A program made the translations under genes and the position numbers. DNA of 48,865 nucleotides. It comes from a virus. Shown one piece after another: positions 1 to 8,475 of the stretch. The notes below the pieces were generated by a model. It searched no databases. It saw only the letters and a program-made list of their open reading frames with translations, and was not told the origin of the DNA. How positions within the stretch are numbered: the stretch's first letter is position 1; every line of letters begins with the position of its first letter. The stretch lies in the IMG/VR virus record IMGVR_UViG_3300025115_000020, positions 1-48,865 of that record, one strand, 5' to 3'.

Positions 1-127
1 TAAATATTGCTTGTTGTGGTCTGTTTATTAGTTCAAAAATATCAAAGATTAAATTCTGGTCTTGACGTAAGTTCAACATTTTTTCTAACGGATTTCGCGT
101 ATCGGTTTGTTGGTCAGGGTTTGCACC
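1..127. repeat. Left copy of a 127-bp exact terminal repeat
   Basis: Bases 1-127 are identical to 48254-48380; base 128 (g) differs from base 48381 (a), and similarity continues only at homologue level. The repeat lies wholly inside the giant-protein reading frame. An exact match of 127 bases, a common maximum assembly word length, is what a circular or branched assembly graph would leave. Confidence 0.9.
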
Positions 128-340
128 GACTGACTCCAGTTTGGCACGCGTATTATCAATTTGACTCTGCACAGATTGCTCTGCTTCTGTCAAGTTTTGT
201 GTTTTTTGTGCAGCGTAAAGTTCATCCATGTTGGGTTGCTGTTGTTGTGCTTTTGTAGCCTCCAACTGTTGCGCCTCACGGAGTCCTTTATAACTTATTT
301 CTTCTAAAAGGCTTTGCAGAGTTTTAATTTTATTACTCAT
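1..340 (-). CDS. Giant virion protein, N-terminal fragment (second copy, cut by window edge)
   Basis: The frame opens with ATG at 340-338 and runs off the left edge after 113 codons. It begins MSNKIKTLQSLLEEIS, against MSNKITTLKRLLEEMS in the giant protein at 38556-48587. From the NMDELYAAQKTQNLTEAE segment onward the two proteins are nearly identical through the RPQQAIF segment at the edge. A GGGGTGA ribosome binding site lies just upstream, and the gene follows the 436-residue ejection-type protein by 9 bases, the same order as at the right end. If the window is a circular genome, this is the true 5' end of the giant gene, continuing into 48253 and below. If not, it is the start of a second paralogue. 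Confidence 0.85.
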   Translation of the reverse strand, partial: MSNKIKTLQSLLEEISYKGLREAQQLEATKAQQQQPNMDELYAAQKTQNLTEAEQSVQSQIDNTRAKLESVGANPDQQTDTRNPLEKMLNLRQDQNLIFDIFELINRPQQAIF

Positions 341-349
341 ATTTCACCC

Positions 350-1660
350 CTAACCAAAGATAGTATCTCTGATTTTAATTCCAGTTAATTCCTTAAACTG
401 TGCTTTTGAAATAACCCCTTTTTGAACTAAGAAGTAAGCCGCGTAGGCTCTATCTCTTCCTGCCCCAGAAAGTTTGTTCATAGCATCAACTGTTACCCGT
501 TCATTAGCGTTTGAAGGTTTTTTGAAGTCTATACCTGATAAGTTCTTATCACTTATATACTTAATCTGTTTACTCATATAGGAAAGAACATCATCAATTT
601 CCATACCCCCACTTTGATAAAAATTTCTCAACTGCTCAACAGCCGAATTCATATCTTCTCTGGTTGTCATACGACTCCATCTTGGGTCTAAGGTTGATAA
701 GGCTTGTTCTTTTAATCCGCCTTCGACTTTAGAACCATATTCTTTTATTTGTGCACGTGCAGTGGCTTCGTCCACGTTAAAAGTGTCCATCCACTTCGCC
801 AACTTAGCAACATCAGGCATATCGCTGCTCGCAATATCATATTTCATGCTTTCCTGACCTTGTGTTCCATCTTTAAGTTTAGCAAGTTCACCACCAAGAC
901 TCATCTGCATTTCCATTTGTGCTTGACGTGCTTGCCACTGCGCCAAAGCCGCTTGTTGTGCCTGCTGCTGCATTTGCATAGCGAGTTGTGCTACCTGTTG
1001 CTGGTACGCATTTTTGTATTCAATTTCTTGCTGGTTCAAACCTGCAAGTTGTGAACCTAACTGATTGCTAAGTCCTTGGGATTGAAGTGCGTGTTGTTCA
1101 GTGCCTTGCGTTTTGGCTTCACCAATCTTAGCCGACGCATCATAAAACTGACCAGCAACATTACTTACTTGCTTACCTGTTTCCATGCGGTTTTGAACAC
1201 CTGCTAATTGCTGAAGACCACTGGCACCTAAACCTCTGGAGGCTAAGTTGCGGTACGCGTCACGGTTTCTTCCAAAAGAATCTTCCATGATAGTTCCACG
1301 CGCTGCACCAAACTGTTGTTTGCCTTCCTTAAGTTGGCGGTCTAACTGACCTATCAAGTTACTATAACTGGAGTCCAGACCTTGCTGACTTGTTTGGTAC
1401 ATCTGATTATAACTGTCGCGTAACGCATTAAAACCAGACGTATCTAAACCGCCTAACATGTTCTGCGCTTGACCATAGTAATTAGATGCACTGCCTCCGC
1501 CACCAGGCATAGGCATATTAGCATATTGATTTAATGTGTTTTCGAGCCAAATCTGATATTCACTCTTTTGAGGAGCGCTCGTTGTTGGGTTTGAATATGA
1601 TGTAGAAGCATAGTCATCTACTGCTGTTGGGTAAGGCTTTGCTCTATCTCTTGTTGCCAT
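350..1660 (-). CDS. Ejection-type/internal virion protein, Q/A-rich
   Basis: A 436-residue protein with an AGAGGTGAT ribosome binding site. The N-terminus is low-complexity (Ser/Thr/Tyr, a GGGG run near residue 55). The middle has a RNLASRGLGASGLQQLA segment around residues 135-155, then a long Gln/Ala/Met-rich helical stretch (about 215-260) likely to form a coiled coil. The C-terminal ~100 residues are a compact domain, and a diverged copy of that domain is encoded at 48590-48865. It sits directly upstream of the giant virion protein, the place occupied in T7-like phages by internal ejection proteins such as gp14 and gp15. Function is inferred from position and composition; no catalytic motif is visible. 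Confidence 0.55.
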   Translation of the reverse strand: MATRDRAKPYPTAVDDYASTSYSNPTTSAPQKSEYQIWLENTLNQYANMPMPGGGGSASNYYGQAQNMLGGLDTSGFNALRDSYNQMYQTSQQGLDSSYSNLIGQLDRQLKEGKQQFGAARGTIMEDSFGRNRDAYRNLASRGLGASGLQQLAGVQNRMETGKQVSNVAGQFYDASAKIGEAKTQGTEQHALQSQGLSNQLGSQLAGLNQQEIEYKNAYQQQVAQLAMQMQQQAQQAALAQWQARQAQMEMQMSLGGELAKLKDGTQGQESMKYDIASSDMPDVAKLAKWMDTFNVDEATARAQIKEYGSKVEGGLKEQALSTLDPRWSRMTTREDMNSAVEQLRNFYQSGGMEIDDVLSYMSKQIKYISDKNLSGIDFKKPSNANERVTVDAMNKLSGAGRDRAYAAYFLVQKGVISKAQFKELTGIKIRDTIFG

Positions 1661-1686
1661 AAAATCACCTCTTTCATACTAAAGAT

Positions 1687-1695
1687 ATTATAGCA
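1687..1695 (-). promoter_or_regulatory. Extended -10 promoter for the ejection/giant unit
   Basis: On the minus strand TGC-TATAAT lies 27 bases before the start codon at 1660. There is no good -35; the position 17 bases upstream reads TTTTAT and falls in the T-run of the preceding terminator. The TGC extension is shared with several other late promoters in the window. Confidence 0.7.
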
Positions 1696-1710
1696 TACAT
1701 ACGTGCATAA

Positions 1711-1737
1711 TAAAAGCCCCTATTCAATTCGGGGCTT
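1711..1737 (-). terminator. Intrinsic terminator after the membrane-protein gene
   Basis: On the minus strand AAGCCCC pairs with GGGGCTT across a 10-base loop and is followed by TTATTATG. The stop codon of the gene at 1720-1998 falls inside the hairpin. The promoter for the next unit starts about 20 bases further on. Confidence 0.75.
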
Positions 1738-1998
1738 ATCCCTGTGATAATATTTACAAAAGTTTTCCGTATCATTTAACCTATCAGCGTGTTCTTTAAG
1801 TAATCCTCTGAATTCAGCGTGGTCTTTTTGATTTCTTTCTTCATCCCGTGCGTGAGTCTTTACCAACTCTTCCAAAATAATCGTCTGCCTTACCATCAAA
1901 GTATTTACCTTCACAGTAAATGTAACGAGGATGACTATAAGACCTACTGCACCCGATAGTGTCGCATAGAACATTCCAGTAAACGTATTTACATCCAT
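1720..1998 (-). CDS. Small membrane-anchored coiled-coil protein
   Basis: A 92-residue protein starting MDVNTFTGMFYATL. An earlier in-frame ATG exists at 2031, but the 1998 start has a GAGGGTGAT ribosome binding site at proper spacing, and the promoter at 2034-2062 would begin transcription at about 2027, inside the longer frame. Residues ~8-33 form one strong transmembrane segment; the rest is charged and heptad-like (ILEELVKTHARDEERN...). It could be an accessory holin or a virion membrane protein. XhlA-type holins have the opposite order (coiled coil first, membrane segment last), so I do not assign that family. It is flanked by its own promoter and terminator. Confidence 0.7.
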   Translation of the reverse strand: MDVNTFTGMFYATLSGAVGLIVILVTFTVKVNTLMVRQTIILEELVKTHARDEERNQKDHAEFRGLLKEHADRLNDTENFCKYYHRDKPRIE

Positions 1999-2033
1999 AA
2001 AATCACCCTCTCTATATTCCGTACCACGCAAAT

Positions 2034-2062
2034 ATTATATCATAAAACTACACTGCTTTCAA
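2034..2062 (-). promoter_or_regulatory. Promoter for the small membrane protein
   Basis: On the minus strand: -35 TTGAAA (2062-2057), 17-base spacer, TGA-extended -10 TATAAT (2039-2034). It overlaps the 3' end of the tail-fibre gene. The expected start at about 2027 leaves a short leader before the ATG at 1998. Confidence 0.75.
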
Positions 2063-3571
2063 GAATCCATTTGCATCTCTTGTTATCTGATAAGTTGTTC
2101 CACTAAATACAAGGTTTAATGCGTTAGTATAAATATTCAACCACTTAAAACTGGAAGTACCCAGCGTATAAGTGTCCGCAGTACGTGGTAAAACAGAATA
2201 AGAGTTAACTTGTTGGCTTGTAATAGAACTTGAAACTGTTAGTGAGCCTGTAAGTTCCAACACGCCGCTGGTTGAAGAATCAATAGTTGTTCCGTTCAAA
2301 GTGAGAGTGCCATTAGTCGAACTTGCAGATAAACTGGTTGTACCTCTTGTTATTGCAGTGGAACTTAGTGTCCAACCTGCAATTGTCCCCCCAGTTAATG
2401 TGGCATTGGTTGCTGTTAATGCACCCGCACGTGTAACTCTAAATGGAGCCGAGCCTGGAGTTAAATGACCAGCAAAGAACGCAACCGTTTCCCCAGACTG
2501 TACACCAACGGCTGTTGCATTAGTTGTACCCGCGGTTAATTTTGTTGTACCAATAGTAAAACCCCCAATTAAACCTGAATCCGCAGTTATCTTTCCTGTA
2601 ATATCTAAGTTACCGTCAACATCTGCTGTGAATACTACGGTTCCTAAATTGTTTGTGATAGAAAAGGTAGTATCATCAAAAGTATAACGTGCTCCTTTGA
2701 GAAACTTATTGATTTGAGTAATGCTTACTTTATGGTTAGGCATTTCTGTAATTGGGAAAGAAGTCAAAGGGGTTTTCTGAATACGAATTTTGAATTTAGC
2801 CGCCGTCGCAGGAGTGGTTACTTTACGATAGCCTGCTGTAAATTGATGATACGATATGAACGCATCTGCGGATGTATAATATAACACATAGACGTTAGCG
2901 GGGTCAATCAACCCACCAGAACACTCTAATAACATATCGGTACTCGCGGGTATGCTTGTAAAGTTTTTTGTTCTTAGTACATTGGAAGAACTGGAGGTAG
3001 CCCCCGTACTTAGACTTAATGTACCTTGTTCAAAGTCATCTTGAGTATAAGGTACGTAATTTCCTGTGGATTCCCTGACCGTGCCAATCGCTAACGTAAT
3101 AGCCGCACTGGTTTGTGAAATCTGAGAGTAACCTGTCAATGTGGTGTCCACTTCCCCTTTAGAATAAGCGTAAGAAGAAACTACGCTGGATGAAACTGAG
3201 GACGCTGTTGACTCAATTTGGCTCTGAGTAAAACTTGCAAGAACCCAAGTATTTGAAGTTGAACGTTTTATAATGTTTGGGGTAGTACTTGTGTCCATCC
3301 ACAACCTACCTTCCAAGTGTTCAGGTGCCGTAGCCTGTTTATAAACCACTGGTTCCCTGCCGGCAATCGCAGGTTGAACGGTATTAGTATCATACTGAGT
3401 AATTGAAGTTGTGATATTTGTGTTTGTTTGCACAATTGAACTCTCTAAATTAACTAACTCACCGTTTACGCGTACTTGATTTTTAAGAATTCTGCGGTTG
3501 CTATTAGCACCACGCGGTGGGTTAAAAACTTCATCTTGGTTAGCAATAGGACTTAATTTAATTCTGGACAT
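2048..3571 (-). CDS. Tail fibre / antireceptor-like protein
   Basis: A 507-residue protein with a GAGGGAG ribosome binding site. It is very rich in Ser, Thr and Gly. The N-terminus (about 1-60) is likely the attachment part. The region around 75-95 has the phage-fibre pattern ending EGRLWMDTS. The centre (about 320-400) has beta-solenoid-type repeats (GKITADSGLIGGFTI; FRVTRAGALTATNATLTGGTI). The C-terminus includes RTADTYTLGTSSFKWLNIYTN, typical of phage fibre tips. It directly follows the tail-nozzle gene, so it probably attaches to the tail tip. Fibre identity is firm; the ligand is unknown. Confidence 0.75.
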   Translation of the reverse strand: MSRIKLSPIANQDEVFNPPRGANSNRRILKNQVRVNGELVNLESSIVQTNTNITTSITQYDTNTVQPAIAGREPVVYKQATAPEHLEGRLWMDTSTTPNIIKRSTSNTWVLASFTQSQIESTASSVSSSVVSSYAYSKGEVDTTLTGYSQISQTSAAITLAIGTVRESTGNYVPYTQDDFEQGTLSLSTGATSSSSNVLRTKNFTSIPASTDMLLECSGGLIDPANVYVLYYTSADAFISYHQFTAGYRKVTTPATAAKFKIRIQKTPLTSFPITEMPNHKVSITQINKFLKGARYTFDDTTFSITNNLGTVVFTADVDGNLDITGKITADSGLIGGFTIGTTKLTAGTTNATAVGVQSGETVAFFAGHLTPGSAPFRVTRAGALTATNATLTGGTIAGWTLSSTAITRGTTSLSASSTNGTLTLNGTTIDSSTSGVLELTGSLTVSSSITSQQVNSYSVLPRTADTYTLGTSSFKWLNIYTNALNLVFSGTTYQITRDANGFLKAV

Positions 3572-3572
3572 A

Positions 3573-5738
3573 TTACTCCCTCACTTTCCCAAGTTTGAAT
3601 ATCATACCGATTGAACTCAGACTCAGCATATCACTTGGTTTGGCAATCACTCTAATGGATATATTTTTACCACGCGCAGAGGTTCTGAATTTCTTAGTAT
3701 GAAACTTTTTCAAACCATCACCAAACAGGTTAAGTTTTGGTAATGAAGACCCGACAACAGGACTCATGTCTGAATAAATAATATTACCTGATTCATCAAT
3801 CCCTGTTGGAACCATAAGACTGGAAGAGGCTAATTGTCCATCCGCAGCCACCTGCAATACGATAGGAAATTGCACTTCACCACCGCCACATTTTAATAAG
3901 ACGTGTTTAATTTTCTTTTCATGTGTTGGGTACCCGAAGTTCATACCAATTGTTTCAACATATAATTCATACTCTTCTCCAAAGTCTGTAAAGGCATCTC
4001 CATAACGGTACAACCCATCAGAACGGAATGAATACATATCGCCTGTTTCCACAAAGATGAAATCTGGGTAAGTAGTTGGCGCATAAACATCTGTAACAAA
4101 TGCGCCTTGTTTGTAATAAAACCTTATTTGGTCTGGAGTCTGATAATCACGGTAATTACATGTCACTGTCTTGTACGTTCCACGTTGATTAGCAAACAAC
4201 AGATATTGGTCTTTATATACAATCGCGTACATGTCTTCTGAAGGGACAATGAGCGGACGTATTGATTCGTCGAACTCACGTATATTTTCAAAATTGGCTT
4301 TGAATGTGTCTGTTTTTAACGAACGCAACCCCAGAGTACTGACAAAATACATCTCATTATTGAGAACATTAACCGTGTTAGGTGAGATTGTCCCAATATT
4401 ATTATTAACCAATTCCAATCTGAAGTTACTTGATTCAAAGTCGCCAGTCAGTTTATAAATCTTACGTTTCGTAAACAACAGGTAACTGTCCCTAAAGAAA
4501 GCAATACGTACGATTTCATCTGTCTTATCCAAGGGAACAATAACGTAATTAAAGTTAGGAATGTAATCATAAACATCCACTTCACTAAACCAAATTACAT
4601 TACCTTTGTAGTACAACATACGGTCATAAACTTCCATAATTTTGAATTGACCTACATTCAATTTAGAAACAACTTCCGCGCTGGCAGGCACTTGACCTGT
4701 TGGGAAGTAATCATAATAAGAATCTAATACAACAGTTACACTATCGAAATCAATTTGGATTTCAATTTCATCCGTTGGTTGGGTTTTAAGTGTTACGTCA
4801 TAAACGGCTAAAGAGCCATTTACAGAATATGTTGTATTCTTTACATAAGAAATTTCAATTTCTGCATCATATTCTCTAAAGACTAATACGAAATCATAGG
4901 TGTCCCCCGTGTACAAGATGTTTACTTGGAAGGTTTCGCCAGGAGGTATTACCTGAATGGGTTTCCTATCAGATGTCGTTAAGTACAACCCTTGAATACT
5001 CTCTGTTGTTAACTCACTTTCATAAAGCCAAGAAAGAGGGTCATCCCCTAATACATTAAACCCAATACGTCTAACTTCTACTGCATTAGGTAGGTAGGCT
5101 TCATTGGCTTTATCAGTAAAAGCGCCTACATAAATCCATGGGTCTGTTTCCTCCTCAGAATCGTAAATCAACAAGCCCTTATCGTTGTTGGTAAAATAAA
5201 GACGACCATACTTATCGACACACCCCCAGTTGAATAACTTTCGATTATAGTCGAAATTCGCAGCAGAAATCGTTCCTTTTCGGATTGTAGTCGAAGGAAC
5301 CGCTTGAACAACTATCGTAACGTCCTCCCAGTATAAATCTTGTGTTGCTTTTACGACAAGTAATCGGAAGTATCTGAGGGTTGTCCCATCATATAAAAAT
5401 AAATAATCTGCCAAGGATGGAGATTCAGCCAATCTACGCCAAACCGAATTATCGTTTTGAAGTAGCGTGAAGAAGACCTCCTTCTGGGTTGATAAGTTGA
5501 CCTCCGTGTTGACATAGTTTCCTCCTGGGTAAAGCAATTCTGTTAGAGCAGTGTTTACCCCAAATCCTTTACGTGCGGTTAGTTCCCCTACACTTTCAAT
5601 ATCAAAATTGGTGGCTTGCCTCAAAACGTTGGGTTGCAAAAGGTCGTCTGAATATGTGATATTCATACCGTAACGAAACCCTGTCGTAAGGTCTATTTGT
5701 TTTTGTTCAGGGTTACCACGAATGGGTTGAATCGCCAT
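3573..5738 (-). CDS. Tail nozzle / tubular tail protein (gp12-like)
   Basis: A 721-residue, beta-rich protein without membrane segments. It starts MAIQPIRGN, then has a DIESVGELTARKGFG motif near residue 50, typical of phage proteins that list connector elements and form the podovirus tail nozzle. The central part (about 375-480) has propeller-like blades (RMLYYKGNVIWFSE, SYLLFTKRKIYKLTG, MYFVSTLGLRSL). Its ATG overlaps the stop of the connector gene (TAATG), so the two are translationally coupled. Order and length fit the tail tubular protein B role, built below the portal and adaptor. Assignment is from fold-like pattern and gene order. Confidence 0.65.
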   Translation of the reverse strand: MAIQPIRGNPEQKQIDLTTGFRYGMNITYSDDLLQPNVLRQATNFDIESVGELTARKGFGVNTALTELLYPGGNYVNTEVNLSTQKEVFFTLLQNDNSVWRRLAESPSLADYLFLYDGTTLRYFRLLVVKATQDLYWEDVTIVVQAVPSTTIRKGTISAANFDYNRKLFNWGCVDKYGRLYFTNNDKGLLIYDSEEETDPWIYVGAFTDKANEAYLPNAVEVRRIGFNVLGDDPLSWLYESELTTESIQGLYLTTSDRKPIQVIPPGETFQVNILYTGDTYDFVLVFREYDAEIEISYVKNTTYSVNGSLAVYDVTLKTQPTDEIEIQIDFDSVTVVLDSYYDYFPTGQVPASAEVVSKLNVGQFKIMEVYDRMLYYKGNVIWFSEVDVYDYIPNFNYVIVPLDKTDEIVRIAFFRDSYLLFTKRKIYKLTGDFESSNFRLELVNNNIGTISPNTVNVLNNEMYFVSTLGLRSLKTDTFKANFENIREFDESIRPLIVPSEDMYAIVYKDQYLLFANQRGTYKTVTCNYRDYQTPDQIRFYYKQGAFVTDVYAPTTYPDFIFVETGDMYSFRSDGLYRYGDAFTDFGEEYELYVETIGMNFGYPTHEKKIKHVLLKCGGGEVQFPIVLQVAADGQLASSSLMVPTGIDESGNIIYSDMSPVVGSSLPKLNLFGDGLKKFHTKKFRTSARGKNISIRVIAKPSDMLSLSSIGMIFKLGKVRE

Positions 5739-6154
5739 TATAATCCCCCACTTCCTCTACGGTTGAACCAAGCAGTGGGAATAGCATCTGATGTGTCCAT
5801 TTGATATACACCAGGCATGTCCCCTGTCAATAGTGTTTCATCTAAGGTTTCTAAATACTCACCAGAGAATTCCGCCATGGCTTCTAAAAACTCAATCTTC
5901 CAACGTTCGGCTTCATTCAGTGAAGAGTCGTTCATCTTAACAGAATAATTCAACCAAGGTACAAGCAGCCTACGCAGCCACCCTTCATCTAAGTCGGTAT
6001 AATCCGTCGTTGCATCCACAAAATAGGAAAGACTTACCCGCAACTTTGTGTTTATTTTAGCAATTACTTCGTTTGCGTACAAAATTGCACTTGTTGTGCT
6101 TAGCACTTCATCAGTGTACGAATCTGATACGGCTATTAAATCGCTGAGTTTCAT
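5738..6154 (-). CDS. Head-tail connector / adaptor-like protein
   Basis: A 138-residue, mostly alpha-helical acidic protein (MKLSDLIAVSDSYTDEVL...). It lies between the capsid genes and the tail-nozzle gene, the place of the gp11-like adaptor in podoviruses, and its stop overlaps the next start. Ribosome binding site GAGGTGAT. It is the first gene after a terminator/promoter junction, so it opens the tail transcription unit. No diagnostic motif; the role is inferred from length, helicity and order. Confidence 0.5.
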   Translation of the reverse strand: MKLSDLIAVSDSYTDEVLSTTSAILYANEVIAKINTKLRVSLSYFVDATTDYTDLDEGWLRRLLVPWLNYSVKMNDSSLNEAERWKIEFLEAMAEFSGEYLETLDETLLTGDMPGVYQMDTSDAIPTAWFNRRGSGGL

Positions 6155-6171
6155 AGCATCACCTCACATGT

Positions 6172-6180
6172 ATTATAGCA
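6172..6180 (-). promoter_or_regulatory. Extended -10 promoter for the tail unit
   Basis: On the minus strand TGC-TATAAT at 6180-6172, 18 bases before the ATG at 6154. The -35 position (TTCTTT) falls in the 3' arm of the terminator just upstream and is a poor match, so recognition would depend on the extended -10. Confidence 0.7.
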
Positions 6181-6186
6181 TATTTA

Positions 6187-6216
6187 ACAAATAAAAAGAA
6201 CCCTTTCGGGTTCTTT
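6187..6216 (-). terminator. Intrinsic terminator after the capsid unit
   Basis: Nine-base-pair stem AAAGAACCC/GGGTTCTTT with a GAAA loop on the minus strand, followed by TTTTATTTG. It begins 3 bases after the stop of the gene at 6219-6563. The plus-strand reading also has a short T-rich tail. Confidence 0.85.
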
Positions 6217-6218
6217 CT

Positions 6219-6563
6219 TTATTCACTTAATCTGTCACTACGACTGACAGGAATATTCGACTCGGTAACACGCACAATTTTCTTAAGAAGCCATTTTGCA
6301 ACAGACTCTGGGAAAACCTGTTCTGTACCGTCAAATCGAATCGTTACTGGCACGGTATCAAACAAAGCCGTGTACACAGAACCGAAGTAATTAGCATACG
6401 CTTTCGACCCAACGATTTTCATAGTAGGTTCATTTTTGAACTTACGCAGAACATTCTTTGTGTACGAACTCATATATGTCATATCGGATTCGCGTTTTGC
6501 AGCCAATACGTTGGATACATCATCCCCGTCGGCTAATACGGCTTTTTTAACTTTTGTTGCCAT
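6219..6563 (-). CDS. Hypothetical head-associated protein
   Basis: A 114-residue protein, AGGAGGAT ribosome binding site. The N-terminal ~45 residues are polar and Lys-rich; the C-terminal half holds a compact segment, VPVTIRFDGTEQVFPESVAKWL (split here across about residues 70-92), followed by a helix. It is cotranscribed immediately after the major capsid protein and just before the terminator, so a capsid decoration, completion or core role is plausible. I do not recognise a named family. Confidence 0.6.
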   Translation of the reverse strand: MATKVKKAVLADGDDVSNVLAAKRESDMTYMSSYTKNVLRKFKNEPTMKIVGSKAYANYFGSVYTALFDTVPVTIRFDGTEQVFPESVAKWLLKKIVRVTESNIPVSRSDRLSE

Positions 6564-6588
6564 CAGTTATCCTCCTTGTTAGTTATCA

Positions 6589-7608
6589 TTAAACTTGGGA
6601 AGCAGCACGAGAGAAGTCGTCAGCATCAATGTCTGCCAAAGCGACATCATAAGCCGAAGCACTATAAATTTTCGTGATTGCGATTGGGTCGATAATCTTT
6701 GCGCCAGTCCAGAAACGATAGCCCATGTGAGCGTTCTGACCTAACGGGTCACCGCTGTCAGCAGTGAAGCCTTTCGAGAACCACTTAATGGATTTTAATT
6801 TCAAGACAATGTACGGGTCTTCCCCCAACATGTAAGAAGTATAAACATTTACACCACCTAGGTTTGCTTCAACTTCAGCAATCATAGTTTCTTGGAAGTA
6901 CACGCCATAAGCCATATACATATCAAGTGTACCAATTTTGATTACTTGGTTTTCGTTGCCAGGCACCAACAGTTTCTTTTCCAAAGTATCGTCGTCGAGT
7001 AAATCTTGCATGACGTTCGGATGAACAATCAATACAGGTTTGCCACCGTATTTAGCATGACCTTTCCGACGGTAGTTTTTCATAGTCAACCAGACCAAAC
7101 GAGCATCTTTGATGGTCAGTACATCTACCGCAGTGATGTCATCAATATCGGTATTTACTGCACCAGCAGCATCACAGAAATACTCAGAAGCATCCGTAAA
7201 GGAAGCCAGAATATTACGTTCTTTAACTTCAGCAGCATGACGAGCCAGTTCAGGTTGGTACTCACGGAAGACATCAGCCATGTGAATATCATCTACCCAG
7301 TTCGTAATGCTAATCATTGCACCGAATTCGTTAACGGTGCCTTGGACTTTTTGCGATTCGACTTTTAATGCCGTAGGTGCAACGCCTTCTACCAACTGGT
7401 GGTTGCCAACTGGTAAGTGGTTGTTTCTACGCATGGAGAAGGTTGTCGTACCTTCATTTGCTGGAATATCTTTTTCGATACCCAGGTTTGAGAATACAAA
7501 GTTGGATTGTTCCAGAACAATCATGCGAAGCAATCTGGCTTCCCAATACTCCCGTCTGGAAATTTCGTTCGTTTGAACTACTGCTAATTTATTTACTCCA
7601 ACTGCCAT
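6589..7608 (-). CDS. Major capsid protein, N4-gp56 type
   Basis: A 339-residue protein at the usual position after the scaffold gene. It shows the N4-gp56 family layout: an N-terminal arm, a segment near residues 90-105 (NEFGAMISITNWVDD) matching the family's E-(Y/F)-G-x-x-I-x-x-T pattern, a central helix (ELARHAAEVKERNILA), HPNVMQDLLDD near 195, and a C-terminal DPLGQNAHMGYRFWTGAKI motif near 292-310, very like DPLxQRGxxGWKxWY in relatives. Expected to adopt the HK97 fold and build the icosahedral shell. Ribosome binding site AAGGAG. Confidence 0.85.
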   Translation of the reverse strand: MAVGVNKLAVVQTNEISRREYWEARLLRMIVLEQSNFVFSNLGIEKDIPANEGTTTFSMRRNNHLPVGNHQLVEGVAPTALKVESQKVQGTVNEFGAMISITNWVDDIHMADVFREYQPELARHAAEVKERNILASFTDASEYFCDAAGAVNTDIDDITAVDVLTIKDARLVWLTMKNYRRKGHAKYGGKPVLIVHPNVMQDLLDDDTLEKKLLVPGNENQVIKIGTLDMYMAYGVYFQETMIAEVEANLGGVNVYTSYMLGEDPYIVLKLKSIKWFSKGFTADSGDPLGQNAHMGYRFWTGAKIIDPIAITKIYSASAYDVALADIDADDFSRAASQV

Positions 7609-7623
7609 AGTAAATCACGCTCC

Positions 7624-8448
7624 TTATTTAGAGTACTTTAGCCCTCTGGCTTTGGCGTACTCCACCATTTCTTGTTCAATCATTTCTTCCATGGTTTTGA
7701 CACCGCCACTTGAAGACTTGATTTTTCTTGTATCCAGACCATCTCTAATTCGAGATTGTTTGACCTGTGCTTTAGAAAGTTTATCATACAACGCGCCTCG
7801 AATCAGAAATTCTGGGTTTGGTACGGAGAGCAAAGCGTCAATTGTATAACCAGACTTTTCGAGAGTATCGAACAATTCTTTACTCATTGCTTTTTGGTCA
7901 ACATCATATTCTTTTAGAACTTTATTGATGGTCTTCAAGAACGCTTGGGATTTAGCAATTCGTTGCTCCTCCTCTCGTTCCTGTTGGAATGATTGCAGTT
8001 TGGCTTTTGCTTCAGACAATTCTTTGTACACCTCTGGGGTTACGCCGTGCTGAGAAGCCTCTTGTTCAATCAATCTTGCTTCCAAGTCTTTCCTATACTT
8101 AGCGACATCATCTCCATAGCCTGAAGCCTTAGCCAGTTTACGCATGAACGCCTGCTCTTCCGCGGCTTTCTGTTCAGCGAGTTTTGCTTGCTGTCTAAGT
8201 TGTGCGAAAGTAAACTCCTCTTTTTCGGCTTTACTTGGCTTCTTAGCAGTGGGCTTCTCTTCTTCCTCTTCTTCGTCGTCTTCGGTTTCTTCCTCTTCGT
8301 CGTCACCGAATCCTTCAAATTCTTCTTCCTCTTCGTCGTCGAATTCTTCTTCTTCGTCGTCTTCAACTTCCATTTCGTTCACTTTCGCGAACTCTGCTTC
8401 TAAAGCCGCATCAATTTCTGCGACTGAAGCGTACGTCTTTTCTCCCAT
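7624..8448 (-). CDS. Capsid scaffolding protein
   Basis: A 274-residue protein whose residues ~25-65 are almost entirely Asp/Glu, then a Lys-rich stretch and a long helical, coiled-coil-prone region with many Gln, Glu, Lys and Ala. The basic C-terminus (SRIRDGLDTRKIKSSSGGVK) fits the capsid-binding end of phage scaffolds. It lies between portal and capsid genes as in many podoviruses. It is the first gene after the capsid promoter and has a leader with two hairpins. The long acidic run is more extreme than usual. Confidence 0.75.
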   Translation of the reverse strand: MGEKTYASVAEIDAALEAEFAKVNEMEVEDDEEEEFDDEEEEEFEGFGDDEEEETEDDEEEEEEKPTAKKPSKAEKEEFTFAQLRQQAKLAEQKAAEEQAFMRKLAKASGYGDDVAKYRKDLEARLIEQEASQHGVTPEVYKELSEAKAKLQSFQQEREEEQRIAKSQAFLKTINKVLKEYDVDQKAMSKELFDTLEKSGYTIDALLSVPNPEFLIRGALYDKLSKAQVKQSRIRDGLDTRKIKSSSGGVKTMEEMIEQEMVEYAKARGLKYSK

Positions 8449-8475
8449 TTTACCTCCTACGCGTAATTATTTTGT

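Noticed and set aside
1-127. Terminal repeat as a true phage direct terminal repeat
   Set aside because: Phage terminal repeats are identical up to the ends. Here the right copy is internal and followed by 485 bases of diverged homologue, which fits an assembly branch better.
1999-2031. Longer start for the small membrane protein
   Set aside because: The ATG at 2031 has no ribosome binding site and lies at or before the predicted transcript start; 1998 has a strong site.
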